Below, piece after piece: positions 1 through 7,099 of a stretch of DNA of 64,000 nucleotides. Under the pieces are notes generated by a model. It was not told the origin of the DNA and did not search any database. It was given only the letters and a program-made list of their open reading frames with translations. The DNA comes from Streptomyces jumonjinensis (lineage in GTDB: Bacteria; Actinomycetota; Actinomycetes; Streptomycetales; Streptomycetaceae): contig NZ_VCLA01000145.1 in NCBI RefSeq assembly GCF_009600885.1, positions 117,688 through 181,687 on the forward strand. Direction: 5' to 3'. Position 1 is the first letter of the stretch; each line of letters starts with the position of its first letter. The position numbers and the translations under genes are program-made.

Positions 1-741
1 GAGCATCGCGCCCGTCTCGCGCAGCCCCGAGGACCGCGCGCGCAGCGCGAGAACGATCCCGGTGACGGTGAGGGCCAGCAGGGGCCAGGCGCCGTACTCC
101 GTGCTGACGCCGTCGACCGCCCCCGCCTCCACGGCCGCGACGGGCAGCCAGGCGGCGCCCCCCATGGCTCCGGCCGCCGCCGAAGCGCCCTCGCCGGGGC
201 GCAGATCGGGGGGACAGGCCAGCACCACGGCGATGGTGAGGACCGCCGTCACCGGGACGAGCCCCCCGCCCTCGTACAGCCACTCCGCGGACAGCGCGAG
301 CACACCCGTTCCCACAAGTCCGCTCACGGCCGCGGCCGTCCCCGCCGCCCAACGGCTCGTCAGGGCGACGATCGCGCCGACGCAGACGAGCAGCGAGCAG
401 AGCAGGCTCAGGGCCCCGACCCCGTCGAGGGTCCGGAGCGACAGCCACACCGGGGTCGGGGAGGCCACGACCCCGGCGCACCAGCGCGTCAGCCGGATTC
501 CGGCGATCACCGCCGCCGCGGCCAGCGCGAACGGCGCGGCCGACGCGAGGAATCGGCCCAGCGGGTCGGCCGATCCCAGGCCGGACCGCACCCGCAGCGC
601 GTGCGCGGCCAGATCCGCGCCCTCCCGCAGCCGGGCCCCGTGGGAGAGGCCCGCCGTCATCTCGCGGTAGGTGTCGGCGATCTCCCGCCCGTACGCGGCC
701 CGGTAGCCGGACGGGTAGAGCACCAGCAGACGCTCGATCAC
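1..741 (-). CDS. Membrane protein paired with PadR regulator (3' end outside window)
   Basis: The reading frame starts at a GTG at 741 and is still open at position 1, so 247 codons are visible and the C-terminus is missing. The first 50 residues are soluble and begin IERLLVLYPSGYRAAYGREI, the pattern of the short cytoplasmic prefix of actinobacterial membrane proteins encoded beside PadR regulators. After about residue 60 come several hydrophobic, alanine/leucine-rich segments that look like transmembrane helices. The start overlaps the stop of the PadR gene in a GTGA junction, so the two are translationally coupled. The PadR protein probably controls this gene. No enzymatic motif is visible and the function is unknown. 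Confidence 0.7.
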   Translation of the reverse strand, partial: MIERLLVLYPSGYRAAYGREIADTYREMTAGLSHGARLREGADLAAHALRVRSGLGSADPLGRFLASAAPFALAAAAVIAGIRLTRWCAGVVASPTPVWLSLRTLDGVGALSLLCSLLVCVGAIVALTSRWAAGTAAAVSGLVGTGVLALSAEWLYEGGGLVPVTAVLTIAVVLACPPDLRPGEGASAAAGAMGGAAWLPVAAVEAGAVDGVSTEYGAWPLLALTVTGIVLALRARSSGLRETGAML

Positions 742-1076
742 GCGGTCACCGGCGTGCCGCCGAGGCCCAGCCGCCGCCTGGCCTCCTGGACCGCCACGGC
801 CAGCCGCTCGGCTTCGAGGGCGAGTCTCTCCCGGCCGCCGGGGGTCAGGGCGAAGACACGGCGAGCCCGGCCGTCGACGATCTCCTCCTGCCGTACCTCG
901 ATCAGCTCCTCCGCGACCAGCCGGTCCAGGGCTCCGTACAGCGCCCCGGTGCGCGGCGCCACCCGGCCGTCGGTGATGCCCCTGACCTCCTGCGCGATCG
1001 CGTACCCGTGCCGGGGCGCGTCCGCCAGGGCCGTCAGCACCAGCAGCGCCAGTTCCTGCATCGCCCGTTCGCTCAT
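738..1076 (-). CDS. PadR-family transcriptional regulator
   Basis: This 112-residue protein has the PadR winged-helix layout: an N-terminal helix (LALLVLTALADAPRHGYAIAQ), a recognition region rich in the family pattern GALYGALDRLVAEELIE at about residues 44-60, and a wing ending in RVFALTPGGRERLA. PadR proteins are usually local repressors, often of membrane or efflux genes. The protein is a short PadR form with little C-terminal dimerisation domain. It is transcribed with the downstream membrane protein gene and overlaps it by four bases. The ligand cannot be told from the sequence. Confidence 0.85.
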   Translation of the reverse strand: MSERAMQELALLVLTALADAPRHGYAIAQEVRGITDGRVAPRTGALYGALDRLVAEELIEVRQEEIVDGRARRVFALTPGGRERLALEAERLAVAVQEARRRLGLGGTPVTA

Positions 1077-1165
1077 GACCTCAGGGTATTCGGTGCGACG
1101 GACCCGCCGGCGCCTGGTTGCCCGGAGGCGCGCGGGCAGCGGCGACCGCTCCGCCGGCAGGTCCG

Positions 1166-2872
1166 TCAGGGCAGCCGCGCGAACGCGTCGAGCAGGGCTG
1201 CCGCCGCCGTCACGTCATCGGTCAGCGGGCGGTCCGCGGGGTTGTCCTCCAGGATCTCCGCGGCCAGGTCGAAGGCGCGTTCCGCCGCGAGGCCGGGGGC
1301 GGGCCGCAGACCGCGCAGCCGCAGCGCCCGGACCGCGGCGACCAGTTCGCAGCCGATGATCAGCCGGTACGCCCCGGCCGAGCGCAGCGTCTGCCGGGCG
1401 GCCAGCGAGGCGAAGCTGGCCTGCTCCTCCACGCCCCGGGAGAGCACGGTGTGGCCGAGGGACGCGGGCGCGGAGAAGGCCCGCAGGTCGCCGAGGGCGG
1501 CCCCGGCCGCGTACTCCAGGATCATCACCCCGGAGCTGGCGGGCTCCCCGTCGGCGAGGAAGGGGCGGAGCCGGGTGAACGCCGGTTCGTTGAGGGCGGC
1601 GAGACGGGAGGTGGAGAGCCGGGCGGTCTGGGTGAGGGCGAGCCGGAAGTGGTCGAGGGCGAGCGCGAGCCCGGCGAGATAGAAGCCGCCGTGGTGGTAG
1701 GCGGCCTTGTCGGGCGGGCAGATGAGGGGGTTCTCCGTGGCCGTGTTGACCTCGGTGGCGATCGCCGCGCCGAGGGCGTCGGCCGCCTCGTGCGCGGGTC
1801 CGTGTATCTGGGGCAGACAGCGGAACCCGTACGGGTCCTGGATCCGGCCGAGCGGCGGGCGGGGGCGCTCGGGCGCGCCGAGCAGGGCTCGCATCCGGGC
1901 GGCGACGGCGTAGGCCGGCAGATCGGCGCGGGGGGCGTGGACGGGTTCGGCGTACGCCTCGTACGAGCCGTTGACGGCCAGGTGGGAGAGGGCCGCGACC
2001 ACCTCCGTCGCGGCGATCAGGGCGCGCAGTTCGTCGAGGGCGAGCGCGGACTGGCCGAGAGTGAGGGCGTTGGAGCTGATCAGCGCGAGGGCGTCGTTGT
2101 CGTCGAGGGGGAGTGGCGGGGGCGGGGGGCCGCCGCGCCAGGGGTGTTCGCCCGCGAGGGCGAGGCCGGTCTGGGCGAGGGCGGCGATGTCGCCGGTGCC
2201 GACCGAGCCGAACTCGTTGACGACAGGGTAGGCGCCGGAGTCCAGCGCGGCGCAGAGGGCCGTGATGACGGCGGGGTCGAGCCCGGCGCCGCCCGCGAGG
2301 AGCTGGTTGGCGCGGATCGCGAGCATGGCGCGGACCTCGCGCGCGGGGAGCTCGGCGCCGACGGCTCCGGCGTGGGAGCGCAGCAGACGGCGGCCGTGGC
2401 CGGCGGCGGATCCGGCGGGCACGTCCTCGCCGCGGTTGGCGCCGACGCCGGTGGAGCGGCCGTAGACCCGTCCGGTGAGGGCGAGTTGGCGGGCGGTGTG
2501 CCAGGAGGTACGGGCGCGGTCGAGGGCGCCGGGGGAGGGGACGGCGCGGGCGGCTCCATCGGCGATCCGGACGGCGACGGCGGGGGAGAGGCCGAGGCCG
2601 TCGAGGGTCACGGTCTCGACGGGACGGACAGGGCGTATAGGGCGGACGGGGTGAGAGGGACCGGGGTGTTCAGCGGGGTCGGTGCTTCCGGTGCTTCCGG
2701 TGCCTCCGGTGCGTCCGGTGTGCATGGTCGCTCCGGGCGGTTCGGATGATTCGGGCGCTCCGGACGGCTCGGACGGCTCGGGCAGCTCGGGCAGCTCAGG
2801 AGGCTCGGACGGCTCGGCGGCTTCCGGTGGGGGTGTCCCACACGATCTGCCCATCATGCGAGAACACACCAT
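1166..2872 (-). CDS. HAL/PAL-fold aromatic amino acid lyase homologue with altered MIO motif
   Basis: The protein follows histidine/phenylalanine ammonia-lyases along its length: an N-terminal active-site tyrosine region YGRSTGVGANR, the segment NEFGSVGTGDIAALAQ where the MIO cofactor forms in the family, QDPYGFRCLPQIHG, and a C-terminal stretch with ASSGVMILEYAAGAALGD. Canonical members have Ala-Ser-Gly, which cyclises to MIO. Here the segment reads Gly-Thr-Gly and is one residue shorter, so normal lyase chemistry is doubtful. The chosen ATG at 2872 has a strong ribosome binding site (GGGAGG, 9 bases upstream). It gives 568 residues, longer than the usual 510-530 because of a Pro/Ser/Glu-rich N-terminal tail of about 100 residues. 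An ATG at 2725 would remove about half of that tail. The gene is divergent from the osmoprotectant transporter. Substrate is unknown. Confidence 0.75.
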   Translation of the reverse strand: MVCSRMMGRSCGTPPPEAAEPSEPPELPELPEPSEPSGAPESSEPPGATMHTGRTGGTGSTGSTDPAEHPGPSHPVRPIRPVRPVETVTLDGLGLSPAVAVRIADGAARAVPSPGALDRARTSWHTARQLALTGRVYGRSTGVGANRGEDVPAGSAAGHGRRLLRSHAGAVGAELPAREVRAMLAIRANQLLAGGAGLDPAVITALCAALDSGAYPVVNEFGSVGTGDIAALAQTGLALAGEHPWRGGPPPPPLPLDDNDALALISSNALTLGQSALALDELRALIAATEVVAALSHLAVNGSYEAYAEPVHAPRADLPAYAVAARMRALLGAPERPRPPLGRIQDPYGFRCLPQIHGPAHEAADALGAAIATEVNTATENPLICPPDKAAYHHGGFYLAGLALALDHFRLALTQTARLSTSRLAALNEPAFTRLRPFLADGEPASSGVMILEYAAGAALGDLRAFSAPASLGHTVLSRGVEEQASFASLAARQTLRSAGAYRLIIGCELVAAVRALRLRGLRPAPGLAAERAFDLAAEILEDNPADRPLTDDVTAAAALLDAFARLP

Positions 2873-2934
2873 TGGCGAAATCCTCCCTCTCCGAACACCG
2901 TCAATCTCGCCGTTCACGCGCCGACCACAGGCGA

Positions 2935-2963
2935 TTGACGCCGAGGCATTGACAACTTATTCA
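2935..2963 (+). promoter_or_regulatory. Candidate sigma-70 promoter of the osmoprotectant transporter operon
   Basis: TTGACG at 2935-2940 and TATTCA at 2958-2963 are separated by 17 bases, in the AT-richer gap between the two divergent genes. The spacing and the -35 element fit a housekeeping-type promoter reading towards the transporter. A second TTGACA at 2949-2954 lacks a convincing -10 partner. Confidence 0.45.
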
Positions 2964-2976
2964 GATACCGAGAACT

Positions 2977-2994
2977 CTGCATGACTATATGCAG
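2977..2994. promoter_or_regulatory. Inverted repeat, possible operator
   Basis: CTGCAT and ATGCAG form a perfect 6-bp inverted repeat around a 6-base spacer. It lies just downstream of the candidate -10 and about 20 bases before the ATPase start, where a repressor could block transcription. No regulator gene sits next to it, so the binding protein is unknown. Confidence 0.4.
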
Positions 2995-3012
2995 CCGGGC
3001 AAGGGGCGATCA

Positions 3013-4161
3013 ATGATCGAATTCCGGGCAGTGCACAAACGCTTCGCCAATGGCACGACGGCCGTTCACGACCTCACCCTCTCCATGCCCGCGGGCGGGA
3101 TCACCGTCCTCGTCGGCTCCTCCGGGTGCGGCAAGACGACCACGCTCCGCATGATCAACCGGATGGTCGAACCGACCTCCGGCACGATCCACGTCGACGG
3201 CAGGGACATCTGCTCCCAGGACGCGGCCCTGCTCCGTCGTTCCATCGGATACGTCATCCAGCAGTCCGGACTCTTCCCGCACCGGACCGTCCTCGACAAC
3301 ATCGCGACCGTGCCGCTCCTGCTCGGCTGGGGCCGCCGCAAGGCGCGGACCCGGGCGGCCGAACTCCTGGAGACCGTGGGCCTCGCGCACGACGCGGGCA
3401 AGCGGTACCCGCACCAGCTCTCCGGCGGTCAGCAGCAGCGCGTCGGCGTCGCCAGGGCGCTCGCGGCCGACCCGCCCGTGCTGCTCATGGACGAGCCGTT
3501 CGGCGCGGTGGACCCGGTCGTCCGCACCCAGCTCCAGGACGAACTCCTCCGGCTCCAGAAAGAACTGGACAAGACCATCGTCTTCGTCACCCACGACATC
3601 GCCGAGGCCATACGCCTCGGCGACCGGATAGCCGTCTTCCGCACCGGCGGCCGGCTGGTGCAGTGCGCGACCCCGGCGGAACTGCTGGCCCGGCCCGCCG
3701 ACCCGTTCGTCGCGGACTTCCTGGGCGCGGAGCGGGGACTCATGCTGCTGTCCCTGATCCCGCTCGGCGACCTGCCGCGAAGGCCGGTGCCGGAGGGCGG
3801 GCGGTGGGAGCTGGTCCTCGGGCCCGGCCGCAGGCCGAAGGGGTGGCGGGACCGCTCGGCCGGCGACGGGGACGGCGCGCTCCTCCCCGTACGGCCGCTG
3901 CGGGACGGGGACTCGCTGCTGTCAGCGCTCAACGAGTCGGTGGGCTCACCGTGCGGACTGGTCGTCCGCGTCGATACGGAGGGCGCGCTGACCGGGGTCA
4001 CCTCCCGCGAGGAGGTCCACGACCGGGCGGGCACGGCCCACGCGTCGGCGGCACGGGCGGCGAGCGCGCCCCCGGAGCCCGCCCCCCGGGCCGGGGACCA
4101 CCCCCCGGTCGCCGACCCGGCCCCCGCCTCCGCCCCCGGAACCACCGGCGGCGCCCCATGA
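3013..4161 (+). CDS. Osmoprotectant (betaine/choline/proline) ABC transporter ATP-binding protein
   Basis: This 382-residue ATPase energises the transporter formed with the next three genes (ProV/OpuCA family). It has the Walker A motif GSSGCGKTT at about residues 36-44, the ABC signature LSGGQQQRVGVARAL near 135-149, Walker B VLLMDEPFGAVDP and the switch histidine in VFVTHD. The C-terminal 130 residues contain a degenerate CBS-like region and end in an Ala/Pro-rich tail. In the family CBS domains sense ionic strength. The ATG at 3013 is preceded by AAGGGG at 3001-3006. It overlaps the first permease gene by four bases (ATGA), so stoichiometric translation is likely. Confidence 0.9.
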   Translation: MIEFRAVHKRFANGTTAVHDLTLSMPAGGITVLVGSSGCGKTTTLRMINRMVEPTSGTIHVDGRDICSQDAALLRRSIGYVIQQSGLFPHRTVLDNIATVPLLLGWGRRKARTRAAELLETVGLAHDAGKRYPHQLSGGQQQRVGVARALAADPPVLLMDEPFGAVDPVVRTQLQDELLRLQKELDKTIVFVTHDIAEAIRLGDRIAVFRTGGRLVQCATPAELLARPADPFVADFLGAERGLMLLSLIPLGDLPRRPVPEGGRWELVLGPGRRPKGWRDRSAGDGDGALLPVRPLRDGDSLLSALNESVGSPCGLVVRVDTEGALTGVTSREEVHDRAGTAHASAARAASAPPEPAPRAGDHPPVADPAPASAPGTTGGAP

Positions 4162-4805
4162 CCGTCGAATGGGACTGGATCGCCGACCACACCGGCGAGC
4201 TGACCGCCCTGAGCGTCTCGCACCTCCAGGCCGCGCTGACCGCCGTCCTCCTCGGCCTGCTGATCTCCCTCCCGCTCGCGGTCCTCGCCCACCGGGTGCG
4301 GCAGTTGCGCGGACCGCTCCTCGGGATCGCGAACGTCCTGTTCACCATCCCCTCCATAGCGATCTTCGTGCTGCTGCTCCCGGTCTCCGGGCTCACCCGG
4401 ACCACCACCGTCACCGGTCTGACCGTCTACACCCTGGTCGTCCTGCTCCGTAACACGGTCGACGGCCTCGACGCGGTCCCCGCGAAGGCCAGAGAGGCGG
4501 CGAAGGCGATGGGCGCCCGCCCGCTGCGGACCCTGCTGACCGTCGAGCTCCCCCTCGCCCTGCCCGTGATCATGGCCGGGGTGCGGATCGCCACCGTCAT
4601 GTCGATCTCCCTGGTCAGCGTGGCCACCTATATCGGCGACGGCGGCCTCGGCCAGCTCTTCACCGACGGATTCCAGCGGAACTTCCCCACCCCCGTGCTC
4701 GCCGGGGTCGTGCTCACCCTTCTCCTCGCCCTGGTCGCGGACGCGCTGCTGGTGGCGGTGGAGTACGTCCTCACCCCCTGGAACCGGAAGGGACGCAGAG
4801 CCTGA
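4158..4805 (+). CDS. Osmoprotectant ABC transporter permease (first)
   Basis: This 215-residue inner-membrane permease of the ProW/OpuCB family has about five to six hydrophobic segments. The cytoplasmic coupling loop for the ATPase is visible as AREAAKAMGARPLRTLLTVELPLALP at residues about 112-137, the EAA-type motif. It starts in an ATGA overlap with the ATPase gene and ends one base before the second permease. In OpuC-type systems two different permeases form the channel, which fits the pair seen here. Confidence 0.9.
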   Translation: MTVEWDWIADHTGELTALSVSHLQAALTAVLLGLLISLPLAVLAHRVRQLRGPLLGIANVLFTIPSIAIFVLLLPVSGLTRTTTVTGLTVYTLVVLLRNTVDGLDAVPAKAREAAKAMGARPLRTLLTVELPLALPVIMAGVRIATVMSISLVSVATYIGDGGLGQLFTDGFQRNFPTPVLAGVVLTLLLALVADALLVAVEYVLTPWNRKGRRA

Positions 4806-4806
4806 G

Positions 4807-5469
4807 ATGGGCGAACTCCTCATGGACCTCGGAGCCTGGCTGACCAGCGGCGACCAGTGGTCGGGCGTCGACGGCATCGCGAACCGGCTCGGCGAGCACC
4901 TGGAGTACTCGCTGATCGCCACGGTCATCGCCGCCGCGATCGCCCTTCCGACCGGCCTGCTCATCGGACACACCGGCCGCGGCGCCTTTCTCGCGATCAA
5001 CCTCTCCTCCTTCGGTCGCGCCCTGCCGACCGTCGGGCTGATCGTGCTGGTGTTCCTGGCCAGCGGGCTCTCGATGACCCCGGTGTACGTCTCCCTCGTC
5101 GCGCTCGCGGTGCCGTCCATCGTCACCAACACCTACGCCGGGATGCGCGCCGTCGACCCCGAGACACGGGACGCGGCCCGGGGGCAGGGCATGCGCGCTC
5201 ACCAGGTCCTGCTGCGGGTGGAGATCCCGCTGGCGCTGCCGCTGATCATGACCGGGCTGCGGCTGGCCCTGGTCCAGGTGGTGGCGACCGCCACCATCGC
5301 CGCGTACGTCAGCTTCGGCGGGCTCGGCCGCTATGTCTTCGACGGGCTCGCCCAGCGCGATCTGGTGCAGGTGCTCGGCGGCGCCGTGCTCGTCGCCGCC
5401 GTCGCCCTCGTCCTCGATCTCGCCCTCGCGGCGCTCCAGCGCGCCCTGTTCGTCAACCGCCCAGCCTAG
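4807..5469 (+). CDS. Osmoprotectant ABC transporter permease (second)
   Basis: This 220-residue membrane protein is the second ProW/OpuCD-type permease. It has the EAA-type coupling loop TRDAARGQGMRAHQVLLRVEIPLALP at about residues 119-144 and a hydrophobic C-terminal segment. It starts one base after the stop of the first permease. An N-terminal soluble stretch (LTSGDQWSGVDGIANRL) precedes the first helix, as is common for the family. Confidence 0.9.
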   Translation: MGELLMDLGAWLTSGDQWSGVDGIANRLGEHLEYSLIATVIAAAIALPTGLLIGHTGRGAFLAINLSSFGRALPTVGLIVLVFLASGLSMTPVYVSLVALAVPSIVTNTYAGMRAVDPETRDAARGQGMRAHQVLLRVEIPLALPLIMTGLRLALVQVVATATIAAYVSFGGLGRYVFDGLAQRDLVQVLGGAVLVAAVALVLDLALAALQRALFVNRPA

Positions 5470-5505
5470 GTCGTGTCTTCAAAGTCCCGCAGAAACGGAC
5501 CCGCC

Positions 5506-6462
5506 ATGCCCAGTCATCTCCCCGGCTCTCCCACCCCCCGGCGCGCGGTGCTCGGCGGGCTGCTCGCCGCGGCCTCCGTACCCGCCCTGGCCGCGTGCAG
5601 CGGCGGCATCACCTCCCTCGACGGCGGCGGTGACCTCTCCGGCGGCGGCTCCAGCGAGGACGGCATCACCATCGGCACCGCCAACTTCACCGAGAACCAG
5701 ATCCTCGGCCACCTCTACGCCGCCGTTCTGAAGGACGCGGGCGTGAAAGTACGGGTACGGCCGAACATCGGCAGCCGGGAGATCCTCTTCCCCGCCGTCC
5801 GGGGCGGCGAGATCGATCTGCTGCCCGAGTACCAGGGCGCGCTGCTCCACCATCTCGACGAGAAGGCGAAGGCGACGGAGGAGGGCGAGATGCAGAACCG
5901 AATCGCCATGGCCCTGCCCGCCGGGTTACAGATCCTCCCCTACGGTCTGGCCGAGAACTCCGACGCGTTCGCGGTCACCCGCGAGACAGCGGAGAAGTAC
6001 GGTCTCAGCACCCTCGACGACCTGGCGAGACACAACGGGAAACTGACCATCGGCGCCCTGCCCGAGGTCAAGACCCGGGTGGTGGGGGTGGTGGGGCTGA
6101 AGGACGTGTACGGGGTGGAGTTCAAGGAGTTCAAGTCCCTGGACTCCTCGGGGCCGCTGGTCAAGGGCGCGCTGAGGAAGGGCGATGTGGACGTCGCCAA
6201 TCTCTTCACCACGGACACGGACATCACGGCGGAGGGGTGGGTCGTGCTCGGCGACCCCAGGAATCTGATTCCCGGGCAGCATGTGGTCCCGCTGATCGCG
6301 GACCGCCGGGCCGACTCCCGGGTGCGCAAGGCGCTCGCCCGCCTCGGGGCCGTACTGACGACGGAGGCGCTGACCGAACTGAACCGGCTGGTGGACAAGG
6401 AGAAGGAGGACGCGGACGACGCGGCTGTGGCCTGGGCGCGGAAGGCCGGGCTCGTCGGCTGA
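5506..6462 (+). CDS. Osmoprotectant-binding lipoprotein, contains a TTA codon
   Basis: This 318-residue substrate-binding protein belongs to the OpuAC/OpuCC family. It starts with a twin-arginine-like stretch TPRRAVLGGLLAAASVPALAAC, ending in a lipobox (LAAC) at residues about 24-27, so the mature protein is probably lipid-anchored outside the membrane. The body has the family pattern IGTANFTENQILGHLYA and LLPEYQGALLHHL. The ATG at 5506 was preferred over an upstream GTG at 5473 because it puts the signal peptide near the N-terminus. Residue 141 is encoded by TTA at 5926-5928, which in Streptomyces normally makes translation depend on the bldA tRNA. It is the last gene of the operon. Confidence 0.88.
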   Translation: MPSHLPGSPTPRRAVLGGLLAAASVPALAACSGGITSLDGGGDLSGGGSSEDGITIGTANFTENQILGHLYAAVLKDAGVKVRVRPNIGSREILFPAVRGGEIDLLPEYQGALLHHLDEKAKATEEGEMQNRIAMALPAGLQILPYGLAENSDAFAVTRETAEKYGLSTLDDLARHNGKLTIGALPEVKTRVVGVVGLKDVYGVEFKEFKSLDSSGPLVKGALRKGDVDVANLFTTDTDITAEGWVVLGDPRNLIPGQHVVPLIADRRADSRVRKALARLGAVLTTEALTELNRLVDKEKEDADDAAVAWARKAGLVG

Positions 6463-7099
6463 CACGCGGCCGGGGATCTCCCTCCCGGTCGTCGGCCCAG
6501 GTCATGGCGTGCCCGCCCGCCCGCTCGCTCGTCGCCGACGCCTCGGACGGGCTCCCCGCCGAGCGATCGAGCGATTCGGCCGAGGCTCGCACGAACGTCA
6601 CCGGGCAGTACTCCACGTACTACATGGCCTGAATCAGGCACCGGAGCGCCAGTGAACAGGGGGTTTCCAGCCTCGCACAGCCCCCGATTGCACACTCCCA
6701 TTGATCACGTGATGGCTTTGAACTGCACATTTGCTCATGAAGAATGCATGCCGGCCCGTGGGATTCCGGACGGTCCTCATGACCCGTCGCATTTCTCCGC
6801 TGAACCTTTGCGCGCCCGAAAGCGTACTCCCCTTTAAAGGTGAAGTGGAGGACTGCTCGATCGAGGGCTGGCTGGGCGGTTGACGATTCGACCTGTGTAC
6901 CGGTGAGCCCTCCGCGCCCGCCCTCATGGCGCCCGTGCCCGTGTACCCCGTACGGGTCGCCGGGAGCTCCCCGCCCATGACGTTCTCCGCACGGTTACGC
7001 GCACACTGAGGAGATCGCCGATGTGACCTGCACGGACCTGGCTGACCGTCAACCCGGCTGACACCGAGCCGAGAACCTCAGTCCCCTCCCCTCGAAATC
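6463..7099. other. Intergenic region upstream of staR
   Basis: I see no convincing gene in these 637 bases. The 5' half has coding-like GC content but no good start. The part from about 6680 to 6850 is AT-richer and is the likely promoter region of staR. It contains a perfect 10-bp palindrome ATCACGTGAT at 6704-6713 that could be a regulator site. I could not assign a clear -35/-10 pair. Confidence 0.5.

Noticed and set aside
2080..2559. Pro/Ala/Ser-rich frame on the minus strand inside the lyase gene
   Set aside because: It is an out-of-frame reading of the lyase gene and shows the P/A/S-rich composition that high-GC frames give by chance.
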